NCBI GenBank assembly: GCA_905250115.1 | Contig: CAJNOI010000009.1 | Coordinates: 1 to 64,000 of the forward strand | Length of the DNA stretch: 64,000 nucleotides | Direction: 5' to 3' | Origin: Adineta steineri | Lineage: Eukaryota > Rotifera > Eurotatoria > Adinetida > Adinetidae | Shown: piece by piece, positions 10,844-20,003 of the stretch | Layout: each line of letters opens with the position of its first letter | How positions within the stretch are numbered: the first letter of the stretch is position 1 | Position numbers and translations under genes: made by a program | The notes under the pieces: model-generated | Told to the model about the DNA's origin: nothing | The model's database searches: none | What the model saw: only the letters and a program-made list of their open reading frames with translations

Positions 10844-12566
10844 ATGAGAATGTCCTCTCAACATATACAAATGACCGCATGGACAACAACGGATACTGAT
10901 CTGTCAAATCGTTATGATTTGTCGAAAAGCACAAATGGAAACAAAACCGTTTCGAATAATTCAGGCATGATCGATGGTAATCAAAATCATTCAAATGATC
11001 AGAACAACAAACGGTAAGAAAAACTAACAATCGATTGAGCTATGATATAGGTCGCATTACTATGTTGCTTTTAGATGGACACTATCAGAATATTGCTCAT
11101 CATTATTACCATTGTTTTATGGTCTATTATTAGGTGCACTTATCGCTGGTTTGGGACTGGCTATTGTAACCACATTTTGGTTAACATCATCTAATGAGAA
11201 CGCATCGACATCAGGAAGTAAATACACAAGCTCTTATCTAAAATTTTCATCAAAATTTCGTCAGCCAGTCGTTTTCGAGATGATATTCTTATATAGAAAA
11301 GCCTATTGCTCTGTGAAATTTAGTTATCTTTAGTGCATTTGATGTTGAATAAAGACAAAAACGGATGGGTGTGTTCACACTTGCACCTAGGACCAAATAT
11401 AAAAGTTCTCGACTCATATCAAATGTAGAAGTGGTCGTAATAATTATAAGACATTATTTTTATATAGTAGACTCTAATCAGTGCCATCAATGTGTGTGAG
11501 CCTTTCAGAATTTAATGACACATATTTCTTATCTAAAACTGAATGTGAGAAATATTTGTTAATAGCATGGTCGATTACCGGTACAACAAATTATGCTCGA
11601 TATATACACACAGCATCTTTACTAACAAATGGAAAAGTGTTAGTTGCTGGTGGGTACAATGGTAGCGGTTCTTTAAATAGTACAGAAGTATATGATCCAT
11701 CAACAGCAGTCTGGACAACCACTGGCAGCATGAATTATGCTCGATATAGACACACAGCATCTATATTGACAAATGGAAAAGTATTAGTTGTTGGTGGATC
11801 TGATAGTAGCATTTATTTAAATAGCGCTGAATTATATGATCCATCAATAGGAGTATGGACAGTCACTAGTAGTATGAATTATGCTCGGTATTTACATACA
11901 GCATCTGTGCTAACAAATGGAAAAGTATTAGTTGCTGGTGGATCTGGTAGTAGCGGTTATTTAAATAGTGCTGAATTATATGATCCATCAACAGGAGGCT
12001 GGACAACCACTGGTAGTATGAATTATGCTCGATTTAGACATTCAGCATCTGTATTAACAAATGGAAAAGTGTTAGTTGCTGGTGGATCTGGTAGTAGCGT
12101 TTATTTAGATAGTGCTGAATTATATGATCCATCAACAGGATTCTGGACAACCACTGGCAGCATAAATATCGCTCGAGAGTGGCACACAGCATCTGTATTA
12201 ACAAATAGAAAAGTATTAGTTGCTGGTGGATTCGGTAGTAGCGGTTATTTAAATAGTACAGAATTATATGATCCATCAACAGGAGTCTGGACACTCACTG
12301 GTAATATGAATTATACTCGATTTAGACACACAGCATCTATATTAACAAATGGAAAAGTGTTAGTTGCTGGTGCATTCAATGGTACCGGTTGCTTAAATAG
12401 TAGTGAATTATATGATCCATCAACAGGAGTCTGGAAAACCACTGGTAGTATGAATTATGCTCGATATATACACACAGCATCTGTATTAACAAACGGAAAA
12501 GTGTTGGTTGTCGATGGATACAATCTTACTGGTTATTTAAATAGCTCGGAACTCTACGAACCGTAA
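10844..12566 (+). CDS. Type II membrane protein with seven bacterial-style kelch repeats (cassette A)
   Basis: Three exons: 10844-11013, 11075-11217 and 11509-12566, 456 residues in frame. About 65 polar, Asn/Ser/Thr-rich cytoplasmic residues are followed by a transmembrane helix (around LFYGLLLGALIAGLGLAIVT) and then an extracellular domain of seven near-identical 48-residue kelch repeats of the form NYARYxHTAS..LTNGKVLVAGG...LNSxELYDPSTGVWT. Seven repeats fit one closed beta-propeller. The repeat consensus is closer to bacterial kelch/galactose-oxidase-like proteins than to animal KLHL proteins, so a bacterial origin of the ectodomain is inferred. No enzyme motif was seen, so binding is the likely role. 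Start chosen at MRMSSQ because the paralog at 20004 has the same Met and exon length (170 bases). It lies directly upstream of the ART-TPR gene. Confidence 0.82.
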
Positions 12567-13311
12567 CTAACAAATAAACAATGAACCCTCTTGTTTCTGC
12601 GACGTATTTTATCAGAAGAATTGTTTTAATTTACTAACAACTAAGCTTTTCTTTTTTAATATCTATGAATTTGAGGGTTTGAGTTTAAGTGTGCGTAAAG
12701 AAAAGATGAATCTACACTCCACGCCCACCCATCATGCAAGAGTTGTGCATGAATTATGTTTTTAATATAATTTTTCTGAAAATAGTATTTGACAACCATA
12801 AGAATTCTGGAGTTTAAAGGCGTTAACATAACTCTTTTATAAGTATCGTTTTCATTTACTTTCGATGATCCCTATTACTATATATATGTACATAATGTTG
12901 TGTTAAAATAGTTGGAATAATATACGAAAGAATAAACAGAAGATGATTTGATAAATAAATCATTTTATAAATTGCTTACTTTATGGCAAAACAAACTTAC
13001 GCTGGAATATCTTACAGAAAATATTTCCTCTTGTCCAACTAACACCGTTTGATAGACAATTCAATAAGCTTTCAACTACTTTTCACTTGTGAGCAAACTT
13101 ATTTTTTAACTGATATTAGTAATGCATGATAATACGTTTATGATTGATCATTTTTACCATTATAAATATGTGATGATTATTTTTCAGTGTTTCAGTTATA
13201 GAACTTGGATTAGTAAATTAGATAGACGATATACGACATTATCATTTATGAAAAACTCTTCTAATATCTTTAGCTCTAACAATTTTGTAGTTTTTAAAAA
13301 TTATTTATCAT
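12567..13311. other. Intergenic, cassette A spacer
   Basis: Non-coding spacer between kelch and ART-TPR genes. A weak GT/CA hairpin lies at about 12690-12731 (right arm ACACTCCACGCCCACCC). From about 12776 the sequence matches the spacer of cassette B from about 22738 (shared CTGAAAATAGTATTTGACAA). Confidence 0.6.
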
Positions 13312-13580
13312 AGGCAGGTATTTATTTGGGCAATAATAATGACTGAATGAGCAATAATCTTCGGGCAATAAAAAATCCTTTTCGAGCAGCTTTAAATTAT
13401 GAAATGGCTAATAATTAATCCACTAAATAGCAATATTAATTTCATATTTTGGTAATAAAAAAAAGGAAAACTCCAGTTTTTATTTCTACAATTGATCATA
13501 AAAAAAGTAAAATGAGCAATAATGTACTATTATAGCAATAAAGCTTTTTTTGCTTGACATGGTCTGCCTATGAGGGTGTG

Positions 13581-13642
13581 GGGTGGTGGGTGTTGGTATG
13601 GGTGATGATGAAGTGAACATATACACGGACCCATACCCACCC
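13581..13642. repeat. GT/CA-rich hairpin
   Basis: Left arm GGGTGGTGGGTGTTGGTATGGGTG-like (about 13581-13604) and right arm CACGGACCCATACCCACCC (13624-13642) form an imperfect stem. Same class as the hairpins at 10476 and 55306. Confidence 0.6.
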
Positions 13643-14013
13643 TGAAGAAAAGCTGACTTGTTGATTAACTTGCCATAAACTTCACTTCTTTTGAGCTCGG
13701 TTCGGTTAGGTTCGATTTGGACCTTTTAAAAAACTGGATCGATTCGGTTTGACACTTTTTCGGCAAAATTCGGTTCGATTCTAAAAAATCACGAACCGAT
13801 TCCACCTCTGATATATACACATAACCAGGATGGGAAAATTCAAAGACAATGAGGGAAAAATAAGGAGAAAGAAAAGTACTTGAACGACTCAACGTTTGGA
13901 AAATATTTCAGATAAAAAGGAAAAAAAACAATATATATGCGGAGATCCTGGATAAGCCATCTATACGATACAATCAAAAGCATGAAAAGAACATATCCAA
14001 CACAGACAAATAG

Positions 14014-14209
14014 TACTGTAAACCCCCGTCTATAATAAAATACCACCAGGTCTTCTATTATGTTTCTCAAATGAAGTCTAAATTTTACTGAAATCCTCAC
14101 CAAAATACACATCATTTGTATAGAAATTTTTTTCAGAAGGATCTTCTATTATGGGAGGTTCTTCGGTTAAAAGGGAGTCTTCTGTTATAGAGGGGATTTA
14201 ACACCTGGA
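14014..14209. mobile_element. Short element with ~30-base inverted ends (pogo/mariner-like MITE)
   Basis: The left end reads CTGTAAACCCCCGTCTATAA. The reverse complement of the right end reads TGTTAAATCCCCTCTATAAC. The two match imperfectly over about 30 bases, and CTTCTATTAT/CTTCTGTTAT recurs inside. The CCTCTATAAC-type end resembles pogo/Tigger terminal repeats. Length about 195 bases, no coding capacity. A TA target site is plausible, but the boundaries are not exact. Confidence 0.5.
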
Positions 14210-14965
14210 TTTATATTGCTTCTTATATATACGATTTATTACTCATTTAAATAAATTATTGCTTATTTAGTATAATTATTGCTCATTCAGTACTATTATT
14301 GCTCATTTAAATATAAGTCTTTATAATACAAGTCTTTCAAAGTTATTTCAGCGAAATACTTTTGTTTTTCGAACAGAGAACAACAAAGTTTTTACAGTAT
14401 TCTTAAATCAATACATACTTTTTTGTTCATTGACACAGCTTTTATGCTCTAACAAATTCATTACGACGATTTAAAAACGATATATGGCGAAGAGATTAAA
14501 CATTTGCTAAATGAATCATATTTGGTTTTTTCTTTCATTTTAATGACAAAGTATCGCACGCATATTGACATGTTGGAGTAATTACACAAGATGAAGGGAA
14601 GAGAGAATTGGAAAGAAGAACTATGAAACATTATCCTTTGCTAGCTTCTTATTTCTTCGTTCTGTCGCAGACGTTGTTAACAAATTTATCCGTGACAGTC
14701 TGTCTCTTACTCTTCACAACAGTATCTTAAATAGTAACTAGTCGAAGATTCTCTTTAAATCCTGACAAAAAAATACACACATTTTGCATACTGAGAAGAA
14801 CAGAAAAAATACGCCATTACCATTATAAATAAGAGCGGTGAGCTTCCTTACCATTCAGACAAGAACAACTACTGACAAGCGTATATTCGACGTCCAATTA
14901 TAAAAAAAGACAAGACGTATGGATCAAGATTAAATCAAAAACTTTTCTCATCATCAAACGCATCT

Positions 14966-17578
14966 ATGAATAACAACAACACGACTATGTTACCATCAAA
15001 TGCTATTCAACCAAGGCGACGCATAATTCAAAATTATTCACTCCTCTGGCTAGGTGAATGTATGGAAGAAGCAACCAAAGATTATCAAAATATTTTGATA
15101 CAATTAAAAACCATCACTGACAATGTCAACGTCTTTAAACAACGAGATTTATGCATCGACTATCTTACATATGCTCCAGAAGACATCAAGTCTTTTCTGG
15201 TTGTCAAGGATACTGTGTGTCAACAAATAATGCCGCTCATTAATGACATTCCTCAGCTGCATGGAATTTATATCTTGAGTGATACTAAAATCCTACCTGA
15301 CGAATTCATAAAAAAATGGCAAAAAATCAAGAGTGTTCATACCAACATCGATGACTTATGCCATGAGTTACAATTGGGTATTAAACAACAATATCAAGAC
15401 TTAATTGCTGTAAGCTTTATCCAGATTGATGACATGATGTCAACTAATAATTTAAATCAGTTGGAGCCAACATTTATGTACACTCAAATATTTAAGGATA
15501 TTCTTCTTAATATGGAACATGATAAACAGACCATTAAGCAGTTTACTGATTATTGCCGAAATAATAACAGCGTGTCACCAATCATTATTGACCGTTTTGA
15601 GAATGAATACCAGGATGAATTAGCTATTTGGTGGTATACTTTTCCATCGAATATCTTTTCTATGCTCAATTATGGTCTTCGAGCATTGAATGCCGATATA
15701 ATTATTACTATGGGATTTTTTCTAAGTGATTTGCATCAACAAATTCAACAGCTGTATGAACAACAGATCATTAGTTATGGAAGAAAATCTTTTTTAGTTT
15801 ATCGAGGACAAGGTCTCATGAAATCAGATTTTGAAAAACTTCAAAAAACAAAAGGTGGACTAATGTCATTTAACAATTTCTTGTCCACCAGTAAGGATAA
15901 AGAGGTGTCTCTCGAATTTGCTCAAGGTGCAGCAGAAAATGGAGACATGGTGGGCATTCTCTTTATAATGTCCATTGATCCTTGTATTAAATCAACACCG
16001 TTTGCCTCCATCAAAGAGAAGAGTTATTTTAAGGAAGAGGATGAAATTATCTTCTCAATGCACACCGTCTTTCGAGTAATTGCAATTAAACAAATGGACA
16101 ACAAGAATGAACTTTATCAAGTTGAATTAAAACTAACATCGGATGATGATCAACAACTACGAATACTGACTAATAGGATACGGGAAGAAGCTGGTGGTAC
16201 TGGATGGCAGAGATTGGGTGACTTATTGCTTAAAATAGGTCAATTTAATAAAGCTGAAGAGCTTTATAACGCATTACTCGAACAGCCATCTGATGAGGGT
16301 GAAAAACAGCATTATTATAATCAGCTGGGATCCGTCCATTACAATCAAGGTGATTATAAAAAGGCTATTTGGTATGTCGAACAAGGACTTGAAATTAGTC
16401 AAAAAACTCTTTCTTCAAATCATCCTTATTTGGCCACTTCATACAACAGCCTCGCTGGTGTGTATCATAAGATCGGAGAGTACTCGAAAGCACTTTCATC
16501 TCACGAAAAAGCAATTGAAATCTATCAAAAAAGTCTTCCTTCAAATCATCCCAATTTGGGTACTTCGTATAATAACATCGGTAGTGTATACACAAAGATG
16601 GGAGAGTACTCGAAAGCACTTTCATTTTACGAAAAAGCACTTGAAATTCGACAAAAAACTCTTCCTTCAAAGCACCCTTCATTAGCTATTTCATATAGCG
16701 ACATCGGCAGTGTGTATAATAAGATAGGAGAATACTCGAAAGCACTTTTATCTCTCAAGAAAGCAATTGAAATTCAGCAAAAAACTCTTCGTTCAAATCA
16801 TCCTAATTTGGCTACTTCGTACAACAACATCGCTAAAGTGTATTACAATAGGAAAGTCTATTCAAAAGCACTTTTATTTTACAAAAAAGCACTTGAAATT
16901 CGACAAAAAACTCTTCCTTCAAAGCATCCTTCATTGGCTATTTCATACAGCGACATCGGTAGTGCGTATAATAAGATAGAAGAATACTCGAAAGCACTTT
17001 CATCACTCGAAAAAGCAATTGAAATTCAGCAAAAAATTCTTCCTTCAAGTCATCCTAATTTGGCTACTTCATATAACAACATCGGTGGTGTGTATGACAA
17101 CATGGGAGAGTATTCGAAAGCACTTTCTTTTTACAAAAAAGCAGTTAAAATTCGACAAAAAACTCTTTCTTCAAATCATCCTCATTTGGCTACTTCGTAC
17201 AACGGCATCGGTAGTGTGTATTACAACATGGGAGAGTACTCGAAAGCACTGTTGTTTTGTGAAAAAGCGCTTGAAATTCGACAAAAAAGTCTTTCTTCAA
17301 GTCATCCTGATTTGGCTACTTCATACGACAACATCGGTAGAACGTATGACAAAATGGGAGAATACTCGAAAGCACTTTCATCTCACGAAAAAGCTCTCAA
17401 AATTCGAGAAAAAACTCTTCCTTCGAATCATCCTGATTTGGCTACTACATATAACAGTATCGGTTTTGTATATTCTAACATGGAAGAGTACTCGGAATCA
17501 CTCTTATACTACGAAAAAGCACTTGAAATCTACCGAAAATCTCTTGCTTCAAATCATTCTCCCTTGGCTACTTCATAA
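14966..17578 (+). CDS. Mono-ADP-ribosyltransferase (R-S-E type) with C-terminal TPR array, cassette A
   Basis: Single exon of 870 residues, predicted cytosolic. An N-terminal alpha/beta region (about 20-140) often precedes this enzyme type in rotifers; its role is unknown. The ART domain (about 200-400) transfers ADP-ribose from NAD, usually to arginine. All three motif elements are visible: VYRGQ (Arg), SFNNFLSTS (Ser) and EEDEIIFS (the ExE glutamates). Ten 42-residue kinesin-light-chain-like TPRs follow (GEYSKAL..EKALEI.QKTL.S.HP.LATSY). Reading ends at a TAA where every other repeat has a Tyr codon (TAT/TAC); the same frame continues to 17854. So this is either a nonsense mutation trimming the last two repeats, or a sequence error. 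Repeats are nearly identical, which favours unequal exchange. Partner target unknown. Confidence 0.85.
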   Translation: MNNNNTTMLPSNAIQPRRRIIQNYSLLWLGECMEEATKDYQNILIQLKTITDNVNVFKQRDLCIDYLTYAPEDIKSFLVVKDTVCQQIMPLINDIPQLHGIYILSDTKILPDEFIKKWQKIKSVHTNIDDLCHELQLGIKQQYQDLIAVSFIQIDDMMSTNNLNQLEPTFMYTQIFKDILLNMEHDKQTIKQFTDYCRNNNSVSPIIIDRFENEYQDELAIWWYTFPSNIFSMLNYGLRALNADIIITMGFFLSDLHQQIQQLYEQQIISYGRKSFLVYRGQGLMKSDFEKLQKTKGGLMSFNNFLSTSKDKEVSLEFAQGAAENGDMVGILFIMSIDPCIKSTPFASIKEKSYFKEEDEIIFSMHTVFRVIAIKQMDNKNELYQVELKLTSDDDQQLRILTNRIREEAGGTGWQRLGDLLLKIGQFNKAEELYNALLEQPSDEGEKQHYYNQLGSVHYNQGDYKKAIWYVEQGLEISQKTLSSNHPYLATSYNSLAGVYHKIGEYSKALSSHEKAIEIYQKSLPSNHPNLGTSYNNIGSVYTKMGEYSKALSFYEKALEIRQKTLPSKHPSLAISYSDIGSVYNKIGEYSKALLSLKKAIEIQQKTLRSNHPNLATSYNNIAKVYYNRKVYSKALLFYKKALEIRQKTLPSKHPSLAISYSDIGSAYNKIEEYSKALSSLEKAIEIQQKILPSSHPNLATSYNNIGGVYDNMGEYSKALSFYKKAVKIRQKTLSSNHPHLATSYNGIGSVYYNMGEYSKALLFCEKALEIRQKSLSSSHPDLATSYDNIGRTYDKMGEYSKALSSHEKALKIREKTLPSNHPDLATTYNSIGFVYSNMEEYSESLLYYEKALEIYRKSLASNHSPLATS
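16622..17090 (+). repeat. 252-base higher-order tandem repeat inside the TPR array
   Basis: The unit starting at 16622 recurs at 16874, exactly 252 bases (two TPRs) later. Repeats 3-4 and 5-6 share the alternating signature KALEIRQKTLPSKHPSLAIS then KAIEIQQK. The second copy (from 16874) is traced to about 17090. Other repeats in the array do not alternate this way, so a recent two-repeat duplication is the simplest reading. Confidence 0.75.
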
Positions 17579-17854
17579 AACAACATCGATTTGGTGTATG
17601 ACAAGGCGGGAGAGTACTCAAAAGCACTTTCATATCTCGAAAAAACACATCAAATCTATCAAAAAAGTCTTCCTTGGAATTATCCTGATTTGGCTACTTC
17701 ATATAATAACATCGGTTCGTTTTTTCGCAATATGAAAGACCACTCAAGTGCACTATCATATTTTGAACGTGTTCTGCGTATACTACAGCGTACTTTACTT
17801 GGAACTCATCCTCATATCAAAAGTGTGAAACAAAGTATTGAAATTGTAAAATAA
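17579..17854 (+). pseudogene. Untranslated tail of the ART-TPR gene: two further TPRs and the natural C-terminus
   Basis: In the same frame as the ART-TPR gene but after its TAA. It encodes two more TPRs (VYDKAGEYSKALSYLEK and FFRNMKDHSSALSYFER) and ends at TAA 17852-17854 after a divergent last helix, typical of a natural end of array. Restored reading would only need the stop codon to be a Tyr codon, as in the ten repeats before it. Confidence 0.75.
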
Positions 17855-18192
17855 AAAATAAAAAATAGCTGATCAATAAAAAAAAGAAGGTTTTGTTCAC
17901 TTATTGCTGAATTAATTCTACGTTTTAGGTCCTTGCGCGTACATGCAGAAAGCATCTCTATAAAATTAAAAAAAACCGTAATGGACAAAGCCGACCGATA
18001 AGGTGTCGGTGTGAGCTAAAAGAAGATACACCCACACTCACAATGTATTATCGGTCCTTTTTGTTCTTTATTCCTCTTCTTTCATAAAACAAGAATCATC
18101 CTTTCTCTTCACAATATTCACTTCTTAAATACTCAACAATATGAGTAGTACGTAAGGAAATAAGAGAAACTCAGCATTCTTAATGATAACAG
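17855..18192. other. Intergenic with one GT/CA hairpin
   Basis: No gene. An imperfect hairpin lies at 18003-18042: GTGTCGGTGTGAG against CACCCACACTCAC around an AAAAGAAG loop. Confidence 0.55.
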
Positions 18193-18783
18193 ATAAAGAG
18201 TGCTCCAGAAGTTCTGAGGAAATTTTAAAATTTATCATTCTGGCACATAACAAAAGCAAACTCTTCCAAACTTTCAGAGGTTAGTGTACATATGTAGTGC
18301 CACATAACTGCAAAGTTTGATGTCTATATCCTTTACTATAAATGAGTACATGAAAAAATATTATCATACACTATTTTTTCGATTTTCCAACAAAATAAAT
18401 ACATATAATGGAATGTAATAATGAGAAAACAATTACTATTTCTAGGATTTTTTTATTAACGAATTTAAGAGAAAAGAAAATTATTCTTTCACTCTCGCTC
18501 GTTCATTTTTGTACGTGACAATTTGATGTATATAATTTATCTTTTTTTAAATGTATTGTATTAACAAGTAATAATCAAGATGACAATAAAATCGAAAAAA
18601 TAGCGTATGATAATATTTTGTCATGTACTCATTTATAGTAAACAATATAGAAGTCAAACTTTGTAGTTATATGGTATAGCATATGTACACTAACCTCTGA
18701 AAGTTTGAAAGAGAGTTTGCTTTTATTACGTGCCAGAACGATAAATTTTAAAATTTCCTTAGAACTTCTGGAGCACTCTTTAT
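18193..18783. mobile_element. Foldback element with ~195-base inverted arms
   Basis: The left arm 18193-18386 (starting ATAAAGAGTGCTCC) is the inverted copy of the right arm 18588-18783 (ending GGAGCACTCTTTAT). Correspondence runs through AGAAGTTCT..GAAATTTTAAAATTTATC, AACCTCTGAAAGTTTG, CATGTACTCATTTATAG and AAAATCGAAAAAATAG, with a few mismatches and small indels. A loop of about 200 bases separates the arms. No coding capacity beyond a short minus-strand frame over the right arm. Transcription would give a long double-stranded hairpin. It sits between the two cassettes and touches a truncated third copy of cassette flank. Confidence 0.8.
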
Positions 18784-18800
18784 ACCATGCCATAACACAA

Positions 18801-18879
18801 CGGACACTCACACCCGACTAAATGTAATATACGGTAAATATCTCGACTTTCGTATTTTTTTATTTTGAATTAGAAGAAC
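18801..18879 (+). repeat. Truncated third copy of the cassette 5' flank
   Basis: GACACTCACACCCGACTAAATGTAATATACGGTAAATATCTCGA...GAATTAGAAGAA matches the flank of cassette A (10515-10590) and, more shortly, of cassette B (19699-19752). Similarity stops after AATTAGAAGAA. It lies about 20 bases after the foldback arm. Confidence 0.75.
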
Positions 18880-19356
18880 GGATGAATTAAATCAAAGAAT
18901 ACAAAAATTTTTACGTTATTAAATTAATTAATATTTTTTATGTTATTTTTGTCTATTGAAAATGATATACAGTTTAAATAAATATTATTATTATAGAAAC
19001 CATAATTAATCATGTTTTGTTTTTTCACTATTCTTTATTCATTGATTAATAATAAAATATAAATTAGATTCTGTTTATTTACAATATTCTTTTTATTGTT
19101 TTCCTTTCTTTCAAATCAATTTATAGAATTTTTAAAACGAAATTAATTAGATCACAGAATTCTAAACTAATACAAAATTAAAAAGTATTATTGTATATTG
19201 ATAAAAATTAAAATTGTCATCTTAAGATCAGAAGGATCTGATTATACTATGCATTTACTACTAATTCTTCGAAATCATAATACATGTTTAAATATTTTAT
19301 GTATCTTGAAAAATACGAAATAAATCTATTATTATTATTATTATTAAAAACGTTCT
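18880..19356. other. AT-rich spacer, nothing recognised
   Basis: No coding pattern or repeat beyond simple ATT runs (19330-19346). It probably corresponds to the 3' flank of the truncated MAGUK gene that follows on the minus strand. Confidence 0.5.
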
Positions 19357-19698
19357 CTAGGAGAAAACCCACATAGGTTTAATTTGTACATGTTTAATTA
19401 AAAATTTGAATTGTAAAACAATTGAATCAAATGAATCATTTAAACAAATAATTTTATCAAATAAATATGAATAATTTTGTTCAATTTTAATCCATTGTTG
19501 TTCATTAACATAAAAATATTCTCTTAATTTTTCAATAGTTGATGGAATTTTCATATAAATAATATATAATAATAAATTAAGTATACAAATTTTATTTAAT
19601 TGATCTGAACGTATTTCAATAGCTGATTTTGATGTTCCATAAAGATTTGTTTCATATTCACGGTGTTCAACAAATAAATCATTTGAAATATCGCGTTC
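19357..19698 (-). pseudogene. 3' fragment of a DLG/MPP-like MAGUK (guanylate-kinase domain)
   Basis: A minus-strand frame of about 113 codons, open from 19698 to a TAG at 19357-19359. It encodes the end of a MAGUK guanylate-kinase-like domain: ERDISNDLFVEHREYETN, then NLYGTSKSAIE (the family's NLYGTS motif), KICIL, a long acidic/basic helix, YSYLFDKIICLND, and a terminal PMWVFS matching the family's ..WVP/WIP end. MAGUKs scaffold receptors at cell junctions and synapses. The SH3 and PDZ parts are missing. No splice acceptor is visible at the 5' side; similarity stops exactly where cassette B begins (19699). It is therefore read as a gene cut by the cassette insertion or rearrangement. Confidence 0.72.
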
Positions 19699-20003
19699 AA
19701 ATATACGGCAAATATATCGAATTTCGTATTTTTTTATTTGAATTAGAAGAAACTATACAAGTTTTCTAGAAAATAAATTCAAAATGAAATTTCACCATCG
19801 TCTTGATTTGTTTTTTATTATAAAATGCAAATTATTATTCATTAAGTTTTCTTTGTTACGAAACAAGTTTTGAAATAGCATGATACTCTATGAATGCTTC
19901 ATAATCTAATATAAAGAATGTATGTTATAACAGTAAAACAGTCGCAGAATTTTATTTTTCTTATTGAACAACATATCTATCACGTATAAGAAAAATCACT
20001 ACG

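Larger units (their letters stand above)
13312..14345. mobile_element. ~1 kb composite insertion, absent from cassette B
   Basis: Cassette A and B spacers align up to TTTTGTAGTTTT..AAA..TATTTA and again from the stretch before TTGTTCATTGACACAG. The DNA between them in copy A has no counterpart at about 23250 in copy B. Its ends carry opposing motifs: GAGCAATAAT/GGGCAATAA on the left (13320-13370, 13511) and ATTATTGCTCATT on the right (14270-14320). Inside are a GT/CA hairpin, an AACCGAACC-rich stretch (13690-13810) and a separate short inverted-repeat element at 14014-14209. No transposase frame is visible. Best read as nested non-autonomous elements; exact ends uncertain. Confidence 0.55.
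10538..17854 (+). repeat. Kelch + ART-TPR cassette, copy A
   Basis: Segment whose order and sequence are repeated at 19699-24232. It begins with ATATACGGCAAATATCTCG, shared by both copies, and includes the kelch gene promoter, three kelch exons and both introns, the intergenic region, and the ART-TPR gene start. Copy A differs by a ~1 kb insertion (13312-14345). The duplication is seen directly in flanks, introns and exon lengths. Confidence 0.85.

Noticed and set aside
11575-12294. Antisense open frames across the kelch exons (also 21010-21441)
   Set aside because: They repeat with the 144-base kelch unit and are shadows of the repeat on the other strand.
16293-17735. Alternative-frame open stretches over the TPR array, both strands
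   Set aside because: Periodic shadows of the 126-base TPR unit; the ART-linked frame has the TPR consensus.
18629-18811. Minus-strand open frame over the foldback right arm
   Set aside because: Lies within the inverted repeat; the mirrored arm carries indels that break it, so no constraint is evident.
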